Below, piece after piece: positions 1-6,454 of a stretch of DNA of 19,095 nucleotides. This stretch comes from CAZBWP01 sp964630265 (GTDB taxonomy: Bacteria; Pseudomonadota; Alphaproteobacteria; Rhodospirillales; Defluviicoccaceae): contig CAZVRW010000064.1 of the NCBI GenBank assembly GCA_964630265.1, forward strand, positions 1 to 19,095, given 5' to 3'. Each line of letters begins with the position of its first letter. Position 1 is the stretch's first letter. A model generated the notes under the pieces. The model ran no database searches. It saw nothing but the letters and a program-made list of their open reading frames with translations, and was not told the DNA's origin. The translations under genes and the position numbers were made by a program.

Positions 1-55
1 ACCCCCGACACGCGGATTATGATTCCGCTGCTCTAACCAACTGAGCTACTCCGCC
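1..55 (-). tRNA. tRNA-Met (CAU), elongator type, 3' part cut off by the window edge
   Basis: Read on the minus strand, this is the first 55 bases of a tRNA. The acceptor strand is GGCGGAG, followed by TA, a D-arm closed by GCTC/GAGC, and an anticodon stem GCGGA/TCCGC around the loop ATCATAA. The loop places CAT at positions 34-36. The variable and early T-arm bases (GTGTCGGGGGT) follow before the window ends, so the T-loop and 3' acceptor strand are not visible. The sequence resembles elongator tRNA-Met of alphaproteobacteria. A CAU tRNA could also be initiator or lysidine-modified Ile, but the acceptor strand and D-arm favour the elongator. Confidence 0.93.
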
Positions 56-79
56 GACCGTGTGCGAGACGGGCGACAG

Positions 80-108
80 AAATAGGGCCGACGCGGCGCG
101 GCTGTCAA
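80..108 (-). promoter_or_regulatory. Sigma-70 type promoter of the tRNA-Met gene
   Basis: On the minus strand, TTGACA (bases 103-108) is followed by exactly 17 bases and then CTATTT (bases 80-85). This matches the alphaproteobacterial housekeeping pattern CTTGAC-N17-CTATxx. Transcription would start near base 73, about 18 bases before the mature tRNA 5' end at base 55. The rest of 56-299 shows no gene, and no clear promoter for the methyltransferase that starts at 300. Confidence 0.7.
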
Positions 109-299
109 GCTGACCGCCCTCGGCTGACCCTCCACGGCTTCGGGCGGCGGCGGTGCCGCGAGGGTGTCATCGTTCCGTCACGACCATGTCACGCCCGGCG
201 GTTACCATGCGGATTTTCGCTCTCCGTGTGAGGATGATGCGTCGATGGCGATCAGCAAGGGGATCGGCCAGACCGGTGAGCCGTCTGGAAACGGCGGTC

Positions 300-974
300 A
301 TGGCTGAGACGCTGCCGGCAAACGGCACCGCCACGGCCCATCTGGCCTGGAACGAGCGCTGGGCCACGGCCGAGGGGCGCGCCGACTGGCTCCGCGCCGA
401 TCCCGAAGTGGAGCACCGCGCGGCCCGGGTGCTGGCCGCCGGCGGCGGGCGGGCGCTCGATCTCGGCTGCGGCGTCGGCCGGCATGCCCTGATGCTCGCC
501 CGTCTCGGCTTCGCCACGTCCGCCCTCGACGCCAGCGAGATCGGGATCCGCCACCTGGATGCGGCAGCGCGGGCCGAGGGGTTGGCCATCGACGCCCGCG
601 TCGGGCTGATGACCGATCTCCCCTTCGCCGACGCCGCCTTCGACTACGTTCTCGCCTTCGACGTCATCTACCACGGCGACGGCGACGTCGTCCGTCGCAC
701 CATCGCCGAGATCCGCCGGGTGCTGCGGCCCGAGGGGCTTTATCAGGGCACGATGCTGACCAAGCAGAACGTGCACTACGGTCAGGGAACGGAGATCAAG
801 CCCGATACGTTCGTGCAGCCGGGCATCGCCGACCGGGCGCATCCGCATTTCTATTGCGATGGCAACGAACTGCGCGCGCTGTTCACCGGCTTCCGCGTGC
901 TGACACTGGTCTCCCGCGAGCATCGGCGGCCCGGCTCGGACCACTGGCACATGACCGCCGAACGGCTGAAGTGA
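300..974 (+). CDS. Class I SAM-dependent methyltransferase
   Basis: The 224-residue product has the class I methyltransferase fold. Motif I, the SAM-binding glycine loop LDLGCGVG, is at residues 53-60. An acidic residue ends the next strand (ALDAS, about 76-79), and FDYVLAFDVIYH at 114-125 is the usual motif IV region. IRRVLRPEG at 138-146 is the post-motif turn seen in methyltransferase family 11/25 proteins. The reading frame is open from base 153, but the first 49 codons are Arg-rich and do not look conserved, so the ATG at 300 was chosen; no strong ribosome site supports it. The substrate cannot be told from sequence. It converges on the DUF4342 gene and is not obviously part of that operon. 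Confidence 0.8.
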   Translation: MAETLPANGTATAHLAWNERWATAEGRADWLRADPEVEHRAARVLAAGGGRALDLGCGVGRHALMLARLGFATSALDASEIGIRHLDAAARAEGLAIDARVGLMTDLPFADAAFDYVLAFDVIYHGDGDVVRRTIAEIRRVLRPEGLYQGTMLTKQNVHYGQGTEIKPDTFVQPGIADRAHPHFYCDGNELRALFTGFRVLTLVSREHRRPGSDHWHMTAERLK

Positions 975-1099
975 GGGGGCTCGTCCGGGCGGCCCGCCTC
1001 ACAGCCTGTGAACCAATCGAGGTTGCGAAAAAACGCCGTTTGAAAACACAAGGAACATTCCGGCGATAACGGGCTTCGCGGGCATTCTTTCACAACATC

Positions 1100-1423
1100 T
1101 CAGGCATCGGGTGGGCGGTCACCGCCACCCTCTTCCCCGTCGTCCTCGTGAACGATCTCGACCCGGACCTTGGCGATCAGCGCCGCCAAGGCGCCCACCG
1201 CCGCGAGCACCGGCGCGAACAGCGTCAAGGCGCCGGCCACCGCGGCGCCGGCGGCCACCGGCACCTCCAGCAAGGTCTCACCACTGGGCTTGCGAATGAT
1301 CACCCGCGACACCGTCGCGTCCTCGATCAACGCCTTGACGCGGGTGACCAGTTCGTCGCCGGTCACTTCGATCTCTTCCTTCCACGTCCGCTTCGGGCGG
1401 GTCGGCTCGGGCTCGACGCTCAT
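1100..1423 (-). CDS. DUF4342 domain membrane-associated protein
   Basis: This is a 107-residue protein. It has a charged N-terminus with the motif TWKEEIEVTGDELVTRVK (residues 13-30), then a short beta segment (VIIRKPSGETLLEVP, 41-55), a long hydrophobic Ala/Gly/Leu stretch (about 56-85), and an acidic tail. This arrangement is that of DUF4342 proteins, whose function is unknown; my assignment is from recalled family features. The ATG at 1423 follows a clear ribosome site, GAGGAGG, so the longer open frame up to 1546 was not used. It lies 58 bases downstream of the GNAT gene on the same strand and may be the last gene of the ligase-decarboxylase-GNAT unit. A functional link to that unit is only inferred from position. 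Confidence 0.8.
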   Translation of the reverse strand: MSVEPEPTRPKRTWKEEIEVTGDELVTRVKALIEDATVSRVIIRKPSGETLLEVPVAAGAAVAGALTLFAPVLAAVGALAALIAKVRVEIVHEDDGEEGGGDRPPDA

Positions 1424-1481
1424 GATCGGTCCTCCTCGTTTTCGTAACGCCGTCTTCATAACGCAGGCGCCGCACCGGTCG

Positions 1482-2171
1482 TCACGTCGTCGGTGCGCGG
1501 AGACGCAGCACGGGTCGACGCTCGGGGCGAATGGCCACGTGCACATAGGGCCGCACGGTCGCCAGCATGAGCTGGGCGCGGTCGCCAGTGATGAACAGCG
1601 CCCGGCCCAGTCGCTCGAGCCCGAAATGCCGGTGCGCCCGCTGCGAGTCGACGTTGGTCCGGGCGATGCGACTCAGGGTGAACCGAATGCCGCGGTCGCG
1701 CAAGTAGGCATGCGCCCCCTCCCAGAGTGCGGCGAAGGCGAAGCCCACGCGGTACTCCGGAAAGACGTAGACGTCGAAGTCCCAGGCGGTTTCGGCTTCG
1801 GGGGCTAAGACGAATTGGCAGCGCACCTCGTCCTCCTCATAGGGGCCGAGACACAGCCAGAGATAACCGACGAGCCGATCCTTTGACCAAGCGCCGAGGC
1901 AGACCGTCGGCTGCTGGAAGCGGAAGGCCAGTACGTCGGGCGTCGCCGGAATCAGCGCCAGCGCCGGATCGTCGCGGCCGATCTCGCGGATGTCGAAGGC
2001 GGCACGGCGGCGTGGCGGCAGCACGAAATCGTCGGCCACCGCCTGCGCCACCAGATCGTAAAAACGCAGCTTGACCGACAGGCCGAGGGCCGTGGCCAGA
2101 CGATCGAGGCCGTAGACGATGCCGGCGACGAGCCCGAGTTCGCGCAGGACCACGGCGATCTTGTCGAGCAT
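1482..2171 (-). CDS. GNAT-fold N-acyltransferase, associated with exosortase-type module
   Basis: The 229-residue product has GNAT features in its C-terminal two thirds. A central strand GYLWLCLGPYEEDEVRC (102-118) leads to WDFDVYVFPEYRVGFAFAALW (130-150), matching the acyl-CoA-binding strand and helix. SRIARTNVDSQRAHRHFG (167-184) is the typical closing strand and helix where GNAT enzymes place an Asn/Ser-rich turn. The N-terminal 50 residues are not GNAT-like. The donor could be acyl-CoA or acyl-ACP, and the acceptor is probably an amine; both are inferences from the neighbouring ligase, ACP and decarboxylase genes. It is not LuxI-like, so it differs from the other acyltransferase type found in PEP-CTERM systems. 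The start is uncertain: the ATG at 2171 is used, while an in-frame TTG at 2228 lies only 15 bases after the decarboxylase stop. Neither has a strong ribosome site. Confidence 0.75.
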   Translation of the reverse strand: MLDKIAVVLRELGLVAGIVYGLDRLATALGLSVKLRFYDLVAQAVADDFVLPPRRRAAFDIREIGRDDPALALIPATPDVLAFRFQQPTVCLGAWSKDRLVGYLWLCLGPYEEDEVRCQFVLAPEAETAWDFDVYVFPEYRVGFAFAALWEGAHAYLRDRGIRFTLSRIARTNVDSQRAHRHFGLERLGRALFITGDRAQLMLATVRPYVHVAIRPERRPVLRLRAPTT

Positions 2172-2243
2172 GCCGATCGAAAGCCTTGCCGGGGGCGTTT
2201 GCTGGAGCGGTTGCGCGGAGTCGGGCAAGGGAGCGCCGACCGG

Positions 2244-3482
2244 CTAGACCAGGACTTCCACCGGCGGCGGATGGCCGAGGAATGCCGTTGGGCTCGCCGT
2301 CAATCCGTAGGCCCCGGACTGGAAGACCACCACAAGATCACCGACGTCGGCGGCCGGCAACGAGACCCGATCGCCGAGCAGATCCAGCGGCGTGCACAGG
2401 CAGCCGACGACGTTGACGGTCTCCGCGGCCGCCGCGTCCATGCGGCCGCCGATGGCGACGGGATAGTTTCGCCGGATCTTCTGGCCGAAGTTGCCGGAGG
2501 CCGCGAGCTGATGATTGAGGCCACCGTCGGTGATCAGCATGATCGCGCCACGGGACTCCTTGCGGTCGACGATGCGGCTGACGTAGAGGCCGCATTCGCC
2601 GACGATATAGCGGCCCAGTTCGACGATGACGCGCGCCTCCGGCAGGGCAGCGTCGACCGCCGGCATCAACGTCGCCAGGTGCTCGCCCACCGCCGCCAAG
2701 TCCAGCGTCGCGTCGTTGGGAAAGTACGGAATGCCGAAACCGCCGCCGATGTTGAGATGGCGCACCGGGGCCGGCGCGTGATCGGCGAGGGATATCGCCA
2801 GCGCAACGATGCTCGACTGCGCCTCCTGGATGATGTCGGCGCTGAGGTTCTGCGAGCCGGCGAAGATGTGGAAGCCGACGAACTCAAGGTCGAGCCGCCC
2901 GAGTTCGTCCAGCATCGCCGGCACCCGCTCGGCATCGACGCCGAACTGTTGGGCGCCGCCGCCCATGCGCATGCCCGAGCCCTTCAGGGTGAAGTCCGGA
3001 TTGACGCGGACGGCGACCCGCGGGCGTCGGCCCTGCGCCATGGCGATCGCCGCGGCGCGGCGCATTTCTCCCTCGCTCTCCAGATGCAGGACGACGCCGG
3101 CGGCGATGGCCTGCGCCAGTTCGGCGTCGGTCTTGCCGGGTCCGGCGAAGCTTACCCGCTCGGGCGGCATGAGCGTGTCAAGCGCCAGCTTCAGTTCCAG
3201 CGCCGACGCCACGTCGAAACCGTCGACCCGGCCCGCCAGATGCTGGACGATGGCCACCATGGGGTTGGCCTTGATCGCGTAGCTGAGCGTCACGCGGGGC
3301 GGCAGGTGGCGGCGCAGGTCGTCGATGCGGGCGTCCAGCCGGCCGCGGTCATAGGCGAAGAACGGCGTGCTGCCGATCCGCTGGGCGAGCCGATGCAACG
3401 GCAGGCCGCCGACCAGGATCTCGCCGCCGGCCTCCGGCCAGCCCGCGATCGCCGGATGGATTAAGGCGGCATCGTCCCTCAT
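2244..3482 (-). CDS. PLP-dependent decarboxylase, exosortase A system-associated type
   Basis: This is a 412-residue fold-type III (alanine racemase-like) decarboxylase of the ornithine/diaminopimelate decarboxylase superfamily. The PLP-binding lysine is K71 in YAIKANP. HIFAGSQ (205-211) carries the histidine that stacks on PLP. The glycine loop GGGFGIPY (246-253) binds the cofactor phosphate, and ELGR (288-291) follows. The active-site cysteine is probably C363 in CTPLD, corresponding to CxxxD in relatives, and GAYG (390-393) is the usual C-terminal tyrosine region. The C-terminal ending HPPPVEVLV fits the subfamily that accompanies exosortase A genes (recalled as TIGR03099). The substrate is unknown; a basic amino acid or diamino acid is likely for the family. 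Its ATG overlaps the ligase stop (ATGA, four bases), so the two are translationally coupled. Confidence 0.9.
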   Translation of the reverse strand: MRDDAALIHPAIAGWPEAGGEILVGGLPLHRLAQRIGSTPFFAYDRGRLDARIDDLRRHLPPRVTLSYAIKANPMVAIVQHLAGRVDGFDVASALELKLALDTLMPPERVSFAGPGKTDAELAQAIAAGVVLHLESEGEMRRAAAIAMAQGRRPRVAVRVNPDFTLKGSGMRMGGGAQQFGVDAERVPAMLDELGRLDLEFVGFHIFAGSQNLSADIIQEAQSSIVALAISLADHAPAPVRHLNIGGGFGIPYFPNDATLDLAAVGEHLATLMPAVDAALPEARVIVELGRYIVGECGLYVSRIVDRKESRGAIMLITDGGLNHQLAASGNFGQKIRRNYPVAIGGRMDAAAAETVNVVGCLCTPLDLLGDRVSLPAADVGDLVVVFQSGAYGLTASPTAFLGHPPPVEVLV

Positions 3483-5077
3483 CCGCCGGCCTCCTCGAAG
3501 CTGTCGGCAACCTCCTGGGCCAAGTGGGCGCGATCGATCTTGCCGTTGGGCGTGCGCGGCAGCGCGGCCACCGGCACGTAGCGGCCGGGGACCATGTAGA
3601 GTGGCAGGGCCACGCGGCAGTAGCGGTCGAGCGCGGCCTCGTCGAACGCACCGTCGGCGGGCGGCGTGACGACGACGACGACCCCCTGGCCGAGAACGGG
3701 ATGCGGCGCCCCCAACGCGGCCACCTCGCCGACCAGACCCGAGGCATACAGCAGGTCCTCAATCTCCGTCGGGCTGATCCGGTAACCGGAGCTCTTGATC
3801 ATGTCGTCGTTGCGGCCGACGAAATAGATGAAACCGTCCTCGTCGGTGCGAACGACATCGCCGGACCAGACCGCGAGCTCCGGGATCGGTACGCCGGCCG
3901 GCTGGCCCGGGGCGGGGCGAAAGCGCTGCGCCGTGCGGTCGTGATCGTTCCAGTAGCCGAGGGCGACCAGCGCGCCGCGATGCACCAATTCGCCCGACTC
4001 GCCGGGCTGGCATGGTGTGCCGTCGGGACGGACCACCATGATCTCGGCGTTGGGGATGGCCTTGCCGATGGAGTCGGGCCGGCGGCCCACCTCGGCCGGA
4101 TCCAGATAGGTCGAGCGGAACGCCTCGGTGAGGCCGTACATCAGATAGGGCTTCGCCCGCGGCATGCGGGCGCGCAGAACTTCCAGGGTGGCGCGCGGCA
4201 TGTGGCCGCCGGTGTTGGCGAAGTAGCGCATGTCAGCGGACGCCTCGTCCGGCCAGTCGAGCTGCGCCAGCTGGATCCACAGCGGCGGCACGCCGGTGAG
4301 GCCGGTGATTCGCTGTCGGGCGCAGAGCCGAACGACATCCCGCGGCAGCAGATAGTTGTGCAGCACCACCGTGGCGCCGACGTGGAAGCCGGTGGTCAAC
4401 TGGCTGAAGCCGGCATCGAAACTGAGCGGCAGCACCGAAAGGATCCGGTCCTCCGCCGTGTTCTCCAGATACTTGCTGACGCTGACGGCACCGGCGACCA
4501 TGTTGCGATGGGAAAGGACGACACCCTTGGGCATGCCGGTGCTGCCGGACGTGTAGAGGATGGCGGCGAGGTCCAGGTCGATGACGCGATGTAGCGGGCG
4601 CGCGGCGTCGCCGAGGGTGAGGAGGTCGCGCCACGGCAGCACGGCCGGGCCGGCGAGGTCCGAGCCGTGGCCGTCGCCGTCGAGCAGCACGACGGCCCGC
4701 AGGTCCGGGCAGTCGGCAAGATCGGCCGCCAGGGTCGCCAACCGGTCCTCGGAGGTGATGAGAACACGCACCGCACAGTCACGGAGGATGTAGGCGACCT
4801 GACGGGCGCGCAGCAGCGGGTTGATCGGCACGAACACGGCCCCAGCCGCCGCCGCCCCGAAAATCGCCTCGACGGTCTCCGCTCGCTTGTCCAGATAGAC
4901 GCCGACGCGCTCGCCCCGATGGACGTGCAGTCCCACGAGGCCGCGGGCCACGGCTTGCACCTGCGACCAAAGGGCGCCGTAGGTGGTCGTCGACTCTTTG
5001 TAAACCAGAGCCGGGGCATGAGGGGTGGTGAGCGCCCTGGATTCGAGCAGGTCCGCAAGCAGTGTCGGCGTCGGCAT
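3479..5077 (-). CDS. AMP-forming acyl-CoA/acyl-ACP ligase, exosortase A system-associated type
   Basis: This is a 532-residue member of the ANL (acyl-CoA synthetase / NRPS adenylation) family. The ATP-binding loop YTSGSTGMPKG is at 175-185. YGLTEAF (314-320) is motif A5. WSGDVVRTDEDGFIYFVGR (404-422) is A7, with the ribose-binding aspartate D407. DDMIKSSGYRISPTEIE (424-440) is the hinge and A8. The catalytic lysine is K513 in PNGKIDR. It should activate a carboxylate with ATP and pass it to CoA or, more likely here, to the carrier protein encoded divergently at 5328. The family resembles that recalled as TIGR03098. It is the first gene of the minus-strand unit; the GTG/ATG choice is not ambiguous because the ATG at 5077 begins a typical N-terminus. 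The acyl substrate cannot be predicted with confidence. Confidence 0.92.
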   Translation of the reverse strand: MPTPTLLADLLESRALTTPHAPALVYKESTTTYGALWSQVQAVARGLVGLHVHRGERVGVYLDKRAETVEAIFGAAAAGAVFVPINPLLRARQVAYILRDCAVRVLITSEDRLATLAADLADCPDLRAVVLLDGDGHGSDLAGPAVLPWRDLLTLGDAARPLHRVIDLDLAAILYTSGSTGMPKGVVLSHRNMVAGAVSVSKYLENTAEDRILSVLPLSFDAGFSQLTTGFHVGATVVLHNYLLPRDVVRLCARQRITGLTGVPPLWIQLAQLDWPDEASADMRYFANTGGHMPRATLEVLRARMPRAKPYLMYGLTEAFRSTYLDPAEVGRRPDSIGKAIPNAEIMVVRPDGTPCQPGESGELVHRGALVALGYWNDHDRTAQRFRPAPGQPAGVPIPELAVWSGDVVRTDEDGFIYFVGRNDDMIKSSGYRISPTEIEDLLYASGLVGEVAALGAPHPVLGQGVVVVVTPPADGAFDEAALDRYCRVALPLYMVPGRYVPVAALPRTPNGKIDRAHLAQEVADSFEEAGG

Positions 5078-5100
5078 GGAAGCTCAGGGGATCGGTGGAA

Positions 5101-5128
5101 AATGTGAAAGCACATTAGGTGAATGTGC
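5101..5128. promoter_or_regulatory. Three alternating half-sites forming two overlapping inverted repeats (possible operator)
   Basis: AATGTG (5101-5106), CACATT (5111-5116) and AATGTG (5122-5127) alternate in direction. The first pair forms AATGTG-AAAG-CACATT and the second forms GCACATT-AGGTG-AATGTGC, both perfect. They share the central half-site, so only one could fold or be bound at a time. The block sits 24-51 bases upstream of the ligase ATG and about 200 bases upstream of the ACP start. Such alternating half-sites suggest a transcription-factor operator or, in the ligase leader, two exclusive RNA hairpins. No regulator gene is present in the window. Confidence 0.45.
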
Positions 5129-5141
5129 AGCCGTAAAACAA
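5113..5141 (-). promoter_or_regulatory. Candidate promoter of the ligase-decarboxylase-GNAT unit
   Basis: On the minus strand, TTGTTT (5136-5141) is followed by 17 bases and CTAATG (5113-5118). The match to the CTTGAC-N17-CTATxx pattern is moderate. It is placed correctly for the ligase, with a start near 5106 and a leader of about 30 bases, and its -10 hexamer lies inside the AATGTG/CACATT repeat block, as would suit repression. No equally good promoter was seen on the plus strand for the ACP unit. Confidence 0.3.
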
Positions 5142-5327
5142 GCAGTTCCGGTAGCGGTTCGATTGCAAGGGGTGCGCCCCTCGGCCGATCAACAACGCCT
5201 ATGGCACATCCGCAACCTCTGTCGCGGCAGAGCACTCTGCGCTATAGAGCGTCGCGGCGTCCACCCTGGTCCGCCGTGCCGCCGCTGTCCTGATTTTCTC
5301 GACCTCCAGAAACGGGAGCCCCCAACC

Positions 5328-5579
5328 GTGGCTGTTATTGACGACGTTAAACTGGTGTTGCGCGACACCCTGCAACTGGGCGACCGCGCCAAGGCGTTCG
5401 ATGCCTCGACCAAACTTCTGGGCAGCCTGCCCGAATTCGACTCCATGGCGGTGGTAACACTGGTCGGCGCGCTGGAAGACGAGTTCGAGATCATCATCGA
5501 CGACGACGACATCACCGCCGACGCGTTCGAAACCATCGGCAGTCTGGTGGCTTTGGTCGAAGCCAAGGCGGCGGCTTGA
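5328..5579 (+). CDS. Acyl carrier protein
   Basis: This is an 83-residue acidic carrier protein with a GTG start preceded by the ribosome site CGGGAG nine bases upstream. Helix I is at about 3-16. The phosphopantetheine attachment serine is S39 in EFDSMAVV, the position normally seen as DSL. Helix II (about 40-54) runs into the acidic segment EIIIDDDDITADAFETI typical of carrier proteins that interact with basic partner surfaces. It is not the fatty-acid AcpP, which has a more strongly conserved GADSLD motif. It is divergent from the acyl ligase, which is its probable loading enzyme, and its stop overlaps the start of hydrolase 2. An open frame continues upstream to 5025, but that part overlaps the ligase start and is not conserved-looking. 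Confidence 0.9.
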   Translation: MAVIDDVKLVLRDTLQLGDRAKAFDASTKLLGSLPEFDSMAVVTLVGALEDEFEIIIDDDDITADAFETIGSLVALVEAKAAA

Positions 5580-6454
5580 TTCGGGCCGACGGCCAGGTCG
5601 GGTTGGCGCCGGCCTTCATCGATGGCCCGGCCGGCCGCCTCTTCGTTGTCGACCATCGCCCCGCTGCGGCGATGGATCGCGGCACCGATCTCATCCTATT
5701 GCCGCCATTTGCGGAGGAGATGAACCGCTCGCGCCGCATGGCGGCGCTGCTGGCCCGCGCCCTGGCGGCAGACGGCTGGGGCGCGCTGATCCTCGATCTC
5801 TACGGCACCGGCGACAGCGAGGGGTCCTTCGCCGATACCGACTGGTCGATCTGGCGCGGCGACGTGGCCGCCGCCGCGGCGTGGCTCCGTCGCGATGGCG
5901 AGCGGCGGGTCGACCTGATGGGATTGCGCATGGGCGGCCTGCTGGCGGCGCAGGTCGCCGGCACCCTGCCGGGCCTCGCACGCTTGGTTTTGTGGAACCC
6001 GGTGATCAGCGGCGAGGCGATGCTCAGCCAAGTCCTCCGCATCCGGCTGGCGGCGGCCCTCAGCATGGCCGATGACGGAGAGGCGGCCACAGTGGCCACC
6101 GCGGCAGAAGATACGACGGCGTTGCGCCGCCGGTTCGCCGAGGGGACGGCTGTGGACGTCGCCGGTTATCGTCTCGCGCCGCCCCTGGCCGCGGCGCTCG
6201 ATGGCGCCCGCCTCGGCGACGCGACGATCCCGCCCAGCGTTGCCGTCGACTGGTTCGAACTGGTCCGCGAGGAGGGGCGGCCGGTGCCGCGGGCGAGCCA
6301 GCGCGTCGCCGAGGCGTGGACCGCCGCCGGCATCCCGGTCGCCCTGCACACGGTCACGGGCGCCCCCTTCTGGTCGTTACCCGAGATCACCGTCGCACCG
6401 GCGCTGATCGCCGTCACCCGGACAGCGCTGGCGGCGGCCAGGAGCGGACGGTGA
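5576..6454 (+). CDS. Alpha/beta hydrolase-fold protein, exosortase A-associated hydrolase 2 type
   Basis: The 292-residue product follows the alpha/beta hydrolase order. A first strand and oxyanion region LILLPPFAEEMNRSRR are at 39-54, with ALILDLYGTGDSEG (70-83) the conserved GxGxS turn of esterase-like and dipeptidyl-peptidase-like hydrolases. The nucleophile elbow is LMGLRMGG (114-121). Arginine R118 stands where the catalytic serine is expected, so classical hydrolase chemistry is doubtful. I recall this as a feature of the exosortase-associated hydrolase 2 family (TIGR03101), but cannot verify it here. Translation starts at a TTG whose last two bases belong to the ACP stop (TTGA), which makes coupling likely. 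It may act as an esterase-like or thioesterase-like partner of the ACP, or as a non-enzymatic binding protein. Confidence 0.85.
   Translation: MIRADGQVGLAPAFIDGPAGRLFVVDHRPAAAMDRGTDLILLPPFAEEMNRSRRMAALLARALAADGWGALILDLYGTGDSEGSFADTDWSIWRGDVAAAAAWLRRDGERRVDLMGLRMGGLLAAQVAGTLPGLARLVLWNPVISGEAMLSQVLRIRLAAALSMADDGEAATVATAAEDTTALRRRFAEGTAVDVAGYRLAPPLAAALDGARLGDATIPPSVAVDWFELVREEGRPVPRASQRVAEAWTAAGIPVALHTVTGAPFWSLPEITVAPALIAVTRTALAAARSGR

Noticed and set aside
153..299. N-terminal extension of the methyltransferase
   Set aside because: The 49 extra codons are Arg/Met-rich and non-conserved in character, without a well-spaced ribosome site.
1..974. tRNA-Met as the integration site of a genomic island carrying the module
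   Set aside because: The tRNA 3' end, where integrases usually act, points away from the module. No integrase or direct repeat of tRNA sequence was seen to the right of it.
1021..1041. Terminator between the convergent methyltransferase and DUF4342 genes
   Set aside because: Only AAACG-C-CGTTT was found, which is too short and A-T rich to be a stable hairpin.
2199..3464. Long plus-strand open frame opposite the decarboxylase gene
   Set aside because: It is the antisense of a clear fold-III decarboxylase. Its product is rich in Asp, Arg and His with no domain, as expected for GC-rich shadows.
5101..5128. CRP/FNR-type binding site
   Set aside because: The spacing is TGTG-N4-CACA and not the TGTGA-N6-TCACA or TTGAT-N4-ATCAA form, so the repeats were left as an unassigned operator.
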